A stretch of 64,000 bases of DNA from Euonymus europaeus (GCA_963580455.1 OY756958.1:21030501-21094500), one strand, 5' to 3'; positions 35,345 through 48,249 are shown, counted from the stretch's first letter. Notes: a model not told the origin generated them from the letters alone. Numbers and translations are program-made.

Positions 35345-38300
35345 GAGTTTTTTTTCAATATATCATTTTTTAATAAATTAATCACAGATATAATAACTGA
35401 ATTTTTTTCTTTGCAAAAATGACAATTTAAGTTGTTCTGAACAGCGTGGCTTTCGTTGTGTTTTTAAAAGTCACGTTAGTCACGTTTTTCACAACAGCGT
35501 GACTTACTTTTATATTTGTTGCATTAGTCACGGCGTGATAAGGGATCCAACATGATCACACCGTTGTGAACGGCGTGATTACAAATTGTGGTTAATCACG
35601 CTCTTAGCAATAGCGTGATTAACTTGTATAACATCGATTATTACACATAACAGCAACATTTATCTTCTCTTACACCTGATATTTGAGAGAGTTTTCTTAA
35701 AAAAAACTCAGTGAACTCAAGGTTTGCATCTGAGGTCTCCAAGTAGGTAAGTTTGTCATTTCGATTGTTTGTAGTGTAAAAGCATGAAATAGTGTGACTC
35801 GTTTTTGTTAAAATGCATAAGATTTGTTGATTAGATTTTTCGATTAGATTTTTCAAGGGTGGTGTTTATGTTTATGGTTATGATTTCTACTTGATTTGTG
35901 TGTAGAATAACTTAATTAATTAAGATTTTGAATGTATTTGTTTAATATATAAGTTCAGATTTAGTTCTCTTGATGTATGTTAATTTAATATGTGTTTAAT
36001 GATACTTTGATCTTTTTTAATAAATTAGGTGTATAAGAATGGCGGACCTATGGAATTTTTCAGACCAATATGATTATAGTCAATCTGCTCCACCGATTGA
36101 TTATAGTCAACCTGATTCTGAGGGCGTTTTCAACAATCTCGATTCTGTTAGTGGTAACCAGATTCTTAATTTTGGCAGTAGTTTTGCTTGTGGCAACCAA
36201 CAACCATCTTTCAATGTGAACTTGAATTTGATTCCAGAAATATGCAGCACGGAGGAGATTGAGCAAGCTTATGTTGACACACTTTCAAATGCTGAAGAGG
36301 AAGAAGACATACATGCTGCTGAAAGTGAGGAAGTGGAATATGATGATGATGAAGAGGACGAAGACGATGTGGATGTGATTCATGGAGATAATTATGAGTA
36401 TACGGATGGTAACACAATGCATGGTGGTAGCATTATACCAACAATTCCAAAATTTGGAGATGTTAGTCTGATTGAAGATGCCACATGTAGGGATTGGGAA
36501 TTAAACAATGATGTTGGACATGATGTCTTAAGAGTGAAGCAAATGTTTAATAGTAAGAATGAGCTCCTACATGTTGTGATGTCTTGGCATTTACAGAATA
36601 ATCATCAGTATAGAACAGAACGTTCAAGTTCCACTGCTGTGCAATTGAGTTGTGTGCAGAAGAAACATGCAGGTGGTATTTACGTGCAATGTTCAAGGAT
36701 AGACTACAAATGTGAATGATTACTGTCATTAGAGGGCCGCAAATGTGCATACATGCATGAATGCTTCCTTACAACAAGGTCACCGTCAATTGGACGCAAA
36801 GTATTTAGCGCACGAAGTTCTTGAGTTGGTTAGGGCTGATTTAAAGATTAACGTGGCAGCAATTCAAGCTTTTGCTACATCACAGTTAATGTATCCAGTA
36901 TCATACTTCAAGGCTTGGAGGGCAAAACAGAAAGTCATGGAGAAATTGTTTGGAACATTTGAGGCTTCGTATTCGATGTTACCTAGGTTTTTTGAGGCTT
37001 TGAAATCATCAAATCCTGGATCTGTAGTTGAGTTTGAGCACAAACAAATTGTCAATGGATTAGCTACATTTGGTCGCGTCTTTTGGGCATTCAGTCCCTC
37101 CATCGCAGGATTTCAACATTGTCGTCCTTTGATAAGTGTTAATGATACACATCTTTATGGGAAGTATAGTGAAAAATTGTTAATTGTTGTTGCATATGAT
37201 GCAAATAATGGTTTGTTTCCATTGTGTTACGCTCTAATTGGAGTAGAGAATAATTATAACTAGCAGTGGTTCATAGATCGGGTCCGATACTACGTTGTTC
37301 TTGATAGGCCTGGAATGTGTGTATTATCAGATCGTCATGCTAGCATTAAACGGGCAGTGCGTGAAAGATGGTCAGAACCACATATGTATCACAGATATTG
37401 TTCACGTCACTTGGCAAGCAATGTGATGAAAAATTTCAAAGATACAGACTTAAAAAATACTGTGAAGTTGATGGCATATGAGCCAACGAAAGAGAGGTTT
37501 GATTTCTGGATGTCTAGGATGAAAGAATTGAATGAAGATGCTTGGAAATACCTAGAGGAAGTTAAAAAGGAGAAATGAGCATTATCATACGACGGTGGCC
37601 ATCGCTATGGTGTGATGACCACAAATATGTCTGAAATATTCAATAGTGTGCTTAAGGATGGTCGTTTCCTTCCAGTCACTGCTCTTGTCTAACTGACATT
37701 TTATCGAACCAACAAATACTTTGTAACTCGTAGGATTGAGGCACAACAGTACAGATTGAAAGGACGAGACTGGCCACTTGGGGTTTTAGTTGAAATCACT
37801 CGAGAAATTGAGAAGTCTAAGAAACAAGTAGTTCGCATGTTTCATCATGATCCACCGATATTTCAGGTGACTACTAGAGCAAGATGAACAGAACATCGAA
37901 ATCACACAGTCATGATTGGAAGAAATCCTAATCAAAAAAGTTGTACATGCAACATGTGGCTAACCCTTCATCGACCATGCTCACATGCAATATCTTGTTG
38001 TTCTGCCACAAAAGTTGATTATAGTTACTTCATGGAGGAGAATTTCACCTTACGGGCCTACAAGAACACATATACACCAGCTTTCAACCCTATTCCAGAT
38101 CAGATGGAGTGGCCACCTTACAATGGCCCCATGTTACTTCCAGATCCATCACTCAGGCGTTAGAAGAAAGGTCGACCAAAATCAACGAGATAGACAAATG
38201 AAATGGATATGAGGGAGGGTCGGTCAAGGTACAAATGCAGCATATGTGGTCAACGTGGACACAATAAAAAACAACATATATCAGCAGGGCAGAGTAAGTA

Positions 38301-38834
38301 TTTTGAGTCTCATTTGTCATTCTGTTATATCTATATATGTTAACACAAATGTGATATCTTTGCAGGTTCTAGAGGTTGATATGCAGGCGTCGGTAGGTGT
38401 GCTGCAGGGTAATGAGAGTACGTTTAATATGAGTCATTATCTATGTTTTCAATCTAGTTTGATGTTTATATATTGTATTGAAGCTAGTAATTTGAGTATG
38501 GTTTGAGCTTGAGTATGGTTTGAGTTTGAGTAGTTTGAGTTTGAGTTTGATGTTTATGTATTGTATTGAAGCTAGTAGTTTGATGGTCTATGTATTCAAA
38601 CAGTTTGATGTTTATGTATTGTATTGAACTTAATGCCTAAAAATTATTATTTTTTCTTCGTCTGATGCTAATCACGTTATTCTCAACAGCGTGATTAAGT
38701 CAAACTGAGTCACGCCAAATATAAAAGCAAGTCACGCTGTTTGGAACAGCGTGAATTGTCATTTTTGCGAGAAAAAAAATCAGTTGTTATATCTATAATT
38801 AATTTATTAAAAATAATATATTGAAAAAAAACTC
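35345..38834 (+). mobile_element. MULE (Mutator-like) DNA transposon, 3490 bp, 9-bp TSD
   Basis: Ends are GAGTTTTTTTTC and its complement GAAAAAAAACTC, and the inverted similarity runs on for about 160 bases through TTGCAAAAATGACAATT / TTGCGAGAAAAAA. A perfect 9-bp direct repeat TTAAATTTA flanks it (35336-35344, 38835-38843). The inner TIRs repeat short motifs such as AACAGCGTG and AGTCACG. Inside lies a degenerate transposase gene. Near 38497-38560 there is a short TTTGAGTTTGAG-rich tandem stretch. It inserted upstream of NFXL2, in opposite orientation to that gene. Confidence 0.95.
36039..38280 (+). pseudogene. MULE transposase, degenerate
   Basis: Starts MADLWNFSDQYDYSQ; residues 80-130 are very acidic (DDDEEDEDD). 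The frame breaks at 36717 and resumes at 36745-37263, 37315-37578 and 37912-38163. In order: an N-terminal MuDR-type region (VGHDVLRVKQMF), the transposase core (LISVNDTHLYGKY, LLIVVAYDANNGLFPLCYA, VLSDRHASIKRAV), the SWIM finger CTCNMWLTLHRPCSH (pattern CxCx(n)CxH), and a partial zinc knuckle YKCSICGQRGHNKK near 38230. In-frame stops at 37261, 37576, 37690, 37885 and 38161, plus at least one frameshift, disable it. Where relatives have IDGTHL this copy has VNDTHL, so the first catalytic Asp looks replaced by Asn. It cannot drive its own movement. Confidence 0.92.
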
Positions 38835-39365
38835 TTAAATTTATGGGGTTTAGTGGAGTACTAATTTTTGAGCTGTTAAAATTTTTATCATTAAATATAT
38901 TTTAAGAATCTTATAGTAGCGTTTTTTTTTCCTATTTTTAATTTACGATAATAAAATGCACTTTTAAATTTAAAGTATTATTTCTTTTTAATAAATATGT
39001 ATAAAGTATGATCACTGAATTTAATTTATAGATCTAAATTTATCGACAAAGATGATCAGTATTGAATTTAACATTTTGATTTATGGACAATTCAATGGAT
39101 TTATGAGATCAACAATTACAGCGTATCTCAGTCTCAAGTGATTTTTCTTCTAAGAGCAAAAGATGCTGTGGAGCATAGTACTAGACTATGATATACAGTT
39201 TTTGGCAGCTTCCAAACATTTTTCTAAAAATTGTTATTCCATGGTTTACAACATGAGTTATCAAAGTGGTTTTATTATCTCAAGAATCCACATTAATTGA
39301 CAAATCTCAATACCTATAAATATAGATTATTCACACATTTGTAATTGACATATTTATAAGGGACA

Positions 39366-40435
39366 AGTGACGAAATGACTTAATATTTTCAAGAAAATAC
39401 CAATTGAGCTCATCTACTTTATTTCCGATCAAACAAATCTTCGTACTTCTCATTTTGAGTCACGTTAGTCCTTTTGCACAAATTCTGTCAAAAAAAAAAT
39501 GCTGAGCTGGCCATTATGTGCTCACATGTCATTTTTTTAATTTTTTTTTGTCACATGTGGATTTTTTTAATTATTTGGCTAGCACGCGAACATTCTGGAA
39601 AAAAAACATAAAAAAAAAGAAAAAAAAAGGTGTTCATCTTCTCCGGAATGGAGGATCCGAATCCGATCTACTTCATTATTCCCACTACCTTGTCTTCACA
39701 ATTCGCTTCCACCGTCTCTTTTTCTTCCCTGAAACATATGAGACACCAAATCTTCATACAATTTGAAACAACTATTAGAGCTTTTCGAACTCTCTATCTC
39801 CAGAATCGGAACCACAGATCGGCTTCAGAATTTCGTTTTCTTTTACAACAATACAAGAATCGATCTGTATAGCCACTAATATACGACTGAAGAAGACACA
39901 TATTATACCAGAGAATACTGCGACCTTGCCCGAACGACCAGCTGTGTCATTCTGTCGATTGTTAATTTCTGTGGATTATATGTTTTGGCCCAACTGATGC
40001 TTTTATAACCCTCATCATCGACAATCGACAGAGATAGAAGAAGAGGTTTTAGGTATTTATGATCGGAGAAGATGAGGTTTGGTATTTACAACCTCAGATT
40101 CGTCTTCTGCGGAAACACCTACGACCTCATAGCCGTCTTCTTCGACAACACCTACAATCTTAGATCCATTTTCTCTGGCAACCCTCGTCTTCTCAACGAG
40201 GGTTTTTTATTTTTAATTTTTAAAAACTCCATGTCACATATTAAAGATATTTTTCATTTTTTAAGCAAACATGTATTTTCACTTGAATTTTGTTTATTCA
40301 TCTAATTACTTAACTGTACATTGAAGGACTAACACAACCTCCTTTAAATACAAGAGCTTTTTTAATCCGAAATAAAGTAAAAAAGCTAGACTGGTTTTTT
40401 CTTAAAAGTATAGGGATTATTTCATTAAATATTCC
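39366..40435. repeat. Possible element with imperfect ~110-bp inverted ends
   Basis: The left stretch 39372-39475 (GAAATGACTTAATATTTTCAAG ends early; then CTACTTTATTTCCGAT, GTTAGTCCTT) is mirrored on the other strand by 40325-40435 (CTTTATTTCGGATTAAA, GTTAGTCCTT). Identity is only moderate and no TSD was found. The interior shows no recognised gene; frames at 39630-39872 and 40072-40305 lack motifs. Confidence 0.4.
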
Positions 40436-40642
40436 TATCTATAAATATAATATTATGACTCCTTGTGTAGTGTTTGATGGTTTTCATCAGAGATGATGAA
40501 GAAATTCATCAAATGCGTGTGTACGAACCAATCAACTGTTAGGTTGACATGGATAATTCTGTCTACTTAACAGTAATGGACCAGCATTACCATGTTAAAT
40601 AAAAAGGTTTATTTCTCCACAAAAATACCGCTGTCAGAGTTA

Positions 40643-40941
40643 GAGCAACTCCAATGGTGGAAGCTCCAAATTTTCCAGCGTGATCCCACTTCTATTACAC
40701 CAAAACACGATTTCCAATACAGTCAAATCAACAAAACACATATTTCAATACAATTTTTTTCAATTTTCATTCACACACACTCTAAATATCAAGCATCAAC
40801 ATCATTTCCCTCATACTTTTTTACCATATTTCACCTTTTTCTACAATTTTACACTTTTTTTAATACAATTTTTTCAAATCACTCTCTCTATACATTCCAA
40901 AATTTTCAGCTTCATTTTCAATACTCCCATTGGAGTTCCTC
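40643..40941. mobile_element. Tourist-like (PIF/Harbinger-type) MITE, 299 bp
   Basis: The left end GAGCAACTCCAATGG and the complement of the right end GAGGAACTCCAATGGG form near-identical inverted repeats. TTA lies immediately outside both ends (40640-40642, 40942-40944), the expected 3-bp target duplication. The interior is AT-rich and non-coding. It sits just downstream of the PLC 3' end. Confidence 0.8.
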
Positions 40942-41168
40942 TTACTTACATATATAAGCATTCCACTAAAACCACTCATTATAGTACAAAATAGATTTCC
41001 AGTCCTCGCAATACACCAGCCAGTAGCAAAAAACTTACTTGAATCAGATTCACATGCTAAACAAGATCTTACTCCTTCTCACAAGCTCACAACAACATGA
41101 ACAAGAAAATCAAATAGCTTCACACAAGCACACACTCCGTTCCGCTTCGTGGAAATGCTTGTACAACA

Positions 41169-44100
41169 TCAGACAAAATCAAAGCGCATGAGTAGTTTCA
41201 CCGATCTATACTTCTCCCCCTTATGGCTGTGGAGTGGGACAGCTCGAATTCCTTTCCTTAACTCCCATACGGGTAGGCATGTTTGGCCTCCGAAATCATC
41301 CTTCTCAGACATGTCGTACTCGTGAACTTCAATTCGAAGGAGAGCCAGCTCTGGAACTGTTAATGGGAACTCAAATTCTTCATTCCAAGCAGGTGTCCAA
41401 TCGTCCTCTAATGACTTTGTTTTCTTCATTATAGTATCAGCGGGAACTCCAGCAATGCCTACCTGCACAGATTAATTAAGCAAATCCCACTTGTTATATC
41501 CTTTTCTAACTTTAACCTATACTGTTCACGTATCAAAAAACTTCTCCAACAAACAATGATTGAACTTGTCATGAGTTTTATACTTCGCTCAGTGGAATAA
41601 CAAGGTAACTGCTAAGAAGGCTGTGATATATTATAAGACCTGTAAATGGTAATTAACTAGCAACCAGATGAGGATCATAACATGTAAGAATTCAGAATAT
41701 AGAAAGTAAGATGTCAGCAAACTGTATCATCAGTCATAGTTTGAGTTCACTTACCCTTGCATAAAAATCGGGTGGTGAATATGCATCGAAATGTGTGTGA
41801 TGGAAATCATAATACCATCCTTCCCCCATGTACACGGTCACCTTTCAAGAGACAAGAATTCGAAATTATTGGAAGACATCAACAGTCAAATACCAATTCT
41901 GAGAGCACTACAAATTGAGTCGAGAAACAGGCAATGGCTCACTCACCTTCAACGTTGTTTTTACGGGTAACGTAACTCTAGGATCGAATACCTCATTATG
42001 TGGGCCAGACTCCAATAAGAAAACTGGCTTTTTCACATAACCACATCCACCATTGGCTCTGAACATTCCTTGCATCACCCAAAGGGATCTTCCATAACCC
42101 TGTCACGAGAGAACCCATTAATAGTAGAATTCCTAGAGCCATATACAAATTTGAATGCTATGTATAAACAGTGGAAAACAAATGTATTGATCAGCAAGTT
42201 TCATACTAACAACTCAAATTGTTTGCTAAGGCATTTGAATCAATTTTCTCTTTGACAATGCAATATTATATTATGTTCTACAGCAAGAGCATATGCACAT
42301 ACAGGCATCACAGATTCTTTACATATACACACACACATGGAGAGGAATTACATGTGAAGTAGACTAACTACCCTACCATCTTAAATGTACTGTATTCTCA
42401 GGCACGTGAATGATGTGATCTCACCAACCATCACCTCCTTTAATATTAGCTTTTCAAGGTTAAATGTGCAAACAAACGTTCTCACAGAAGCATGCAAAGA
42501 AAGAAAAGGAAAACTGCAATATTATCTGAAGACATCTCCATGTCAAGAAAGATTGGAACAAACCTGCATATTAAAAGCAACCATCTGAGCTCCATGCATC
42601 CACCCTACTAGTGGATTGTAATTGGACGAGTCAACACGTATACCCTTTGGATACACCCTCAGTATATTTCTCTGAGTAAACCTAGATAAGAATTGATATG
42701 CAAAAACTTCTCCAGTCAGAAGTCAAGAAGCTCGTAGAACGGCATATGATGTCAACACAAGGCATAATCACATGTGTAACGACAGTATAGGAGAAAAGAA
42801 ACACGGAAAAGATTGGTTCTTGCCTCCAAAGACACAGATAAAGATGATTGAACTTTAAATGATCATTCGAACTCCAATAATGCTTTAAAAACCCACTATT
42901 ACTATGGTAACCTTGGTGCACCTCATCGAGAAATTATTCAATGGTCCGGGTACATATCTCATGTGACACACCTAATGATGTGATTGATATTAACATATGT
43001 TCTCTCTTACTTTTTGATTGACATCAATCTCAAGTGGATGACATCCACACCCTTGGGTGTGTCATTTGGAAATACACCTAGACCATGGAATAATTACTCC
43101 ACCTCCTCAGGCCTTTTGAATAAAATTATTTTCCATTCAAATTTTTTTTTTTTTTAAAAAAAAGCATACTCACTATTACATTTTTCTTGGGGCCATCTCT
43201 CTTGCCTCTGTAATTCCACTTATGAACCTACATAAATTTCTTTTCCCATTCAAAATGTGGTAGCACTCAATAGGCATCATAACACCACTACACTGGTAGC
43301 TTATAATTCAATCAACATCACTAGAGCATTTATATCAAAAGTTTGGGGTCGAACACATGAATCTATAAGAAAATCAACGGGAATCCACTACATGTATTCG
43401 TTTCTGTCATTCATTTCTATCTAGGATCATACTTTCATCAACTCCTACTACTAAATCTATATCATTTTTGACTACTTAAATCCATGTCTTTTTATGACTT
43501 CCTATTCGGTTACTACTCTCTCCCATACAAATTCCCTCGAGTCTCCTCACCACCGCACCACTATCTCCGCTGAACATGTCCACACCATTTTAAACAGTTT
43601 TCTTATAACTTCAATTGGTGCTACTCCTACCTTAGATATAATAATTTCATTCCTGATCCTATCTTTCCTCATGTGGCCACTAACGAAGCATGCGCATTAC
43701 TGCTACCATGTAGCTAATACTTCAGTATCATCAAAATTACTTTTGTATAATTCTGAAAAAATTTGAGCTAAGAAATGCAAGTAACTCAAATATATGATCA
43801 GATTTCCACTGAATGCTTTGCAACTAGGAAAATGAATGATAGATTTCACAGAGAGCATAAAAAAATCCTAACATGAGAATTCTTAAAGCCAAAGTTTACT
43901 GATAATAACTATCAATACCTGACAATGTCTTTTCCATAAGTTTCAGAAGCCTTTTCAAGCTGTTGCTCACTTAAACTAAGACGTCGCACTTTATCTGGAT
44001 CCACCTTAAGGCATTCTTTTAATCCGCCTTTAGGCTTCCCAGCATGAATCGCTATTAAATGTTTATATTCTGGAGGTGGTGGTGGTAAATTTTTCTGTGA

Positions 44101-46299
44101 CTTGAGGTCTCCATCATCAAGATCTTCCTCGTCGCCACTATCTTCTTCATTCAAATCATTCTGCTAGAAGCAGCTAAGTCAGAGACAGCAAAACATTACA
44201 CAATTGCTTTAAATCATCATAACTGATATTATTGTGCACCTTTTCATCAGCTAAAGTACCGCCTTTAATGCTAGGGACTTCTGTTCCCCAAGCTGATTCA
44301 TCGCCTGCAGCCTTCCCTTTTTCGCGATCCTTTTCATTAACTTCCTTAGCAGTCTGAAGGTATTCTTTTGGTGGTTTTGTTGATAGGATAATACGTTTCT
44401 TCAATGACTCGGGAGATGGGAACTCTTTCAAACATTCAGGGCCAGGAGAAAATAGCACGTCTCCAAATATTTGAGTCGCCATCTAGAAATAAATGAAATA
44501 ACGATAATTATAAAAGCCACAGTATCTTAAATCCTTAAAGAAACTGAGAGAGTTACCTTAGCCACTTTAGCCTGAAGATCTGGGGTAAGGTGATCTTCTA
44601 GAGTAATAACAACTGGAAATTCTGAAGCAGTGAAGGCATGCTCTTTAATGCACCTCAAACACTTGATGAATTCCACAGGGGTTGTGAGAGTCCTAGACAG
44701 GGAAAACCTCATAATTAATAACATTCATTAGTTAAATTAATTCAGTACTATATCAGAAGTTTGGGAATGATTATCAATTGACAAACCCAATGATTTGCAC
44801 AACTGATCATATAAAGTACAGTGCCATCAGATTGAGTTCCCCCAGTAATTCAAAAAACTCTCTTTTCTGTTAAGAAGAGAAAAACAGTATGAAATTTTAT
44901 GTAACACGACAACATCTAAACTACAAGACGAAGAGTTTCAAAGAATAACAGGGGATCTCAATCCCGTGCGATAACCAAATTAACACTAGCAACTTCAAAA
45001 ACCTTTCAAAAACTGATCAATTTTTTTTGAAAATGCTTCAACAATTACCATCACACACAGAATATACCATTTAAAGTTTTTGAATTACAACTTCCATTAA
45101 GTATTTAGGTAAATCTTTCAACCATGATCAAATTGAAGAATCATATGAAAAAGAAAGATAACCACTCCTTACGCTGAACAAATATTTATTTCTCTTTTCA
45201 AGTGTTCAGTATTGGTTGCAATAATATATTATTGTTCAAGATGACAGAAAACGAAGGAAAAAAATGAAAGGGCATCAAAGAAGCATTCATTCATACTATA
45301 TAGAACCTTAACATAAAGTTTGAATCAGACACCATTCAAAGACAACAAATCTATACCCTCCATGAAGAACATGCACGTCATCTTTTGCAGAATTCGGCCA
45401 CATATCCAGTTCTATCACCCTCACACCCTTCTTCAATGCTTCAATGATGGGGCGGTCACTACATGTACTACTCAGTTGATTCCCAGTCAAATAGGAATTG
45501 TGGCCAGTATATATGAAATAGTGTGATAGAGGAGCTGTCATATCCTGATGCACCTGGAACATACCAACAGGACGAATCCTTCAAAACAAGTACGATTGAA
45601 AACCAAAACTTAGATGAATTGAGAACCAGTAACAAGAAATTACTTAAATTTTCATTTCAACGTGCTACTTCATTTTCTAGCCACAACTATGTTGTTGGGT
45701 AGGGACTTATGTTTTCTGGGAGAAGTTCACATATATCTTTAGATTTTTCATAGCTACCAACAGATAACCCAAGTCACAATTTAGTTCAGGTGAAAAAGCT
45801 TCAGTTTTCCAAATAAAATGGGACAAAACTACAACAATCAACAAAGAAATCCTCAACGTCCACAAATAGCTGAGCGAAAAGCCCCTTCAAGGAGATAATC
45901 CCCTCCCACAATCAGCAAACAAACACAAAACCCGCATCACAAAAACCTCTAAATTTTTTAGAAAGAGTATCAATAAAAGTAACTAGTTACCCCTCGAGAA
46001 ATGTTGATAGGAGGGTTGGAGTCCCCAAAGAGGTACTTGAAGAACCCCAAGAGGTTGGTACCGCCTCTGTGAAAGAGATTAAGATGGTTATGGCCATCGA
46101 TGATAGCCTGAGCGTCCTCTTTGGTGGCATTGTCTTCCTTCTGTACCTCAATCAAAAACCTGTGGAGATGATCAACGTTCATAAAGCCATTCTCCGAATA
46201 CTGTTCGAACAAGGTCTTGATCTCCTCCGGTGCTTCCGATCCGGTCACCCGGAACCGCCTCCTGAAGCAGAAGCAGACTTTGTAGGTCTGTTTAGACAT
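41169..46299 (-). CDS. PLC2: Phosphoinositide-specific phospholipase C, PLC2-like (592 aa)
   Basis: Nine exons on the minus strand: 46299-45991, 45553-45357, 44692-44557, 44482-44240, 44160-43919, 42681-42564, 42099-41947, 41841-41755, 41462-41169; all GT-AG and in frame. It hydrolyses phosphatidylinositol bisphosphate at the plasma membrane to diacylglycerol and inositol trisphosphate, a calcium-linked signal. Layout: N-terminal EF-hand-like lobe, X domain with His121 (in [10 protein letters not shown]), Glu151 and Asp153 (VIELDMWPN) and His167, an acidic linker ([14 protein letters not shown]), Y domain, and a C-terminal C2 domain ([17 protein letters not shown]). Catalytic residues are intact. 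Length and the N terminus [16 protein letters not shown] fit the plant PLC2 type. Met at 46299 was preferred over an in-frame Met seven codons upstream because it matches the family start. Intron 5 (1237 bp) holds a LINE fragment. Confidence 0.95.
43500..43722 (-). mobile_element. RTE-clade LINE fragment (3' end of ORF) in a PLC intron
   Basis: Minus-strand translation gives [20 protein letters not shown] then APIEVIRK, matching the conserved tail of plant RTE-type non-LTR retrotransposons (GHTRxDxIRNExIxxKVGVAPI). Stops before and after show decay. It lies in the same orientation as the PLC transcript and within intron 5, so it is spliced out. Confidence 0.65.
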
Positions 46300-46428
46300 C
46301 GGAACAACTCTACCCAACAACAGAACAACCCTGACTCCCTAAATTCGCATTCGACGCTCCACTTTGCTGTGAGAAACAGTAGTTACCGACTTTCGATTAT
46401 CTATCTGATCATTCCAGACTCCAGAGAG

Positions 46429-46434
46429 CACGTG
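46429..46434. promoter_or_regulatory. G-box / ABRE-like CACGTG upstream of PLC (proximal)
   Basis: CACGTG followed by GG (CACGTGGGA on the plus strand) 130 bases upstream of the PLC ATG. It is a bZIP/bHLH core motif. With a second copy 90 bases further upstream it forms the pair often seen in ABA-responsive promoters. Function is inferred. Confidence 0.45.
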
Positions 46435-46518
46435 GGACCCACTTGGCCCACACGAATGAATGATCCAACGAGTTAGTTGTCGTTGATTTTTTCTGATGAG
46501 ACCGTTGTTGGTGAGTAA

Positions 46519-46524
46519 CACGTG
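46519..46524. promoter_or_regulatory. G-box / ABRE CACGTG upstream of PLC (distal)
   Basis: CACGTG within ACACGTGTC, which includes the ABRE consensus ACGTGKC, 220 bases upstream of the PLC ATG. Confidence 0.45.
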
Positions 46525-46612
46525 TCTATTAAAAATATTTTCCCAGCTTAAATTGGAGAAGTTGTACAAAACGCCAAAGGGTAGGAAATCTGCCCAGTTG
46601 AACTTTATTTTA

Positions 46613-46926
46613 TTATTTTATAGTTTTTTTTTTTTTTACTATCTGTGATTTTCTTAAAATTAATTAGCGATATAATAGTTTCTTTTTCTTTTTTCTTTAC
46701 AAAAATGACGATTCATACTATTCGGAACATCATCGCTTGGTCATTGGATATTTTTTTTAAAGACGAACGTTATCTAAATAAAGACGTTGTCAGCACCGTG
46801 TTTCATAAAAACTCAATAAAAATCAAGCTATTATCAATAAAGCGAATGCTATTTTTGTAAGGAAAAAAAATCAATTGTTATTTCTCTAATTAATTTTTTT
46901 AAAATGACACGTAACCAAAAAAAAAT
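46613..46926. mobile_element. Small non-autonomous MULE relative (about 314 bp)
   Basis: The left arm (T-run, GTGATTTTCTTAAAATTAAT, GATATAATAGT, TTTACAAAAATGACGATTC) and the complement of the right arm (AAAAAATTAATTAGAGAAAT, CCTTACAAAAATAGC) are inverted copies of each other and resemble the TIRs of the MULE at 35345-38834. A 10-bp direct repeat CTTTATTTTA flanks it (46603-46612, 46927-46936), close to the 9-bp MULE expectation. The exact termini are uncertain because of A/T runs. It starts about 314 bp upstream of the PLC ATG. Confidence 0.65.
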
Positions 46927-46936
46927 CTTTATTTTA

Positions 46937-48249
46937 ATGAAATAATTTAATTATTATTATAAAAATTAAGAATTAGTATTTTTTTTGGGAGTAAAATAAT
47001 AAATGACATAGGCAGATATACAAATGGATGGACAATCTATAATTATTGGATAAAAGCCATTCTTATCTAGATCATGAATATGATCATGGCCTACTAATGT
47101 CTCTTTTTCCCAATTTAAAACTCACAGGATGTATTGTCCAAATCTAATTTAACTTGACAAACGTTGGGATATTGTGGTCCATTTCATAGGGACATGGTTC
47201 ATATTTGGGTGAAGAAAGGCTAGTTGCTGGAGGTTATATGCATATCCTAAGATGGGTAAAAACATTTTTATTTTAATATGTTTGAAAATATTAAAATAAA
47301 TGATATGATGTTGACATGAGCTATGAGGTTGGAGGGGTGTTAAAATAGAGATAATTTAAAATAAATTTTTGGATTAAGTTTGGAGAAATTATGTACCCCA
47401 TTTTGAGGTAAGGGATTATTCAAGTTTATACGTATTTTATTCACTTAATACAATTAATATAAACTAATTTATCTTAAATTTTTTACCTAACAATGATAAT
47501 TTATTTTTTATGATTTAGTTTTATCATATACTCTCAGGATATGCTATCTAAATTTCCTTTCTTTTCACTTATTTAATTAATGCATCTCAAGATATTTATA
47601 TGCTTACTTGAAATTTTATGGGATCAATTATTCAATTTGACCCGCAATCTCATGTGGTTAGATTGACTAATCATGTCTAAAATTTAATTATTTTTATGAA
47701 TCATGGAGTATATAACTAAACAAAAACAAAAATGTTGGAGAATCCAACATTTATTAGCCCATTTCAATCCAAGCCATGTTGGTATGTTATGTAGACGGGT
47801 TTAGGCTAGACTTTTTACAAAATTAGTCAATAAAGTTAATTTATTCATGTATTTCTTTCTCTTCAATTACTATACATTTTTTTTCATAAACAAAACTTTA
47901 AGACATTTTCTCTCAAAAATGCGAGTTAGCTTTCGAAAAAATTACATATTCAAACTGAGAGCATAAAACTCTTTTCAATAAGACAATTGTCAATAGTTTC
48001 TACTCTTTTTTTTCTTTTTCTTTTTTGCATTTTTAAAATTATATTATTTTTAAAAACAATGTAATTCATATATATGATGTGTACACTGTCTATTCGGATT
48101 AAAATTTTATTACACTATGATAATAAAATATATATTAATTGTTTTTTACAATTTAATTGAAATTACGTTAGATACCTAAACCCGTAGGCTTTAGTAGTTA
48201 GATTTTGTCATGTCATATACTTACAATGTGACTTAGTAATTGATTGGGT
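46937..48249. other. AT-rich intergenic DNA
   Basis: I see no gene, repeat end or motif that I can support here. Confidence 0.6.

Noticed and set aside
43494..43766. 90-codon plus-strand frame in PLC intron 5
   Set aside because: It is antisense to an RTE LINE fragment whose conserved motif reads on the minus strand.
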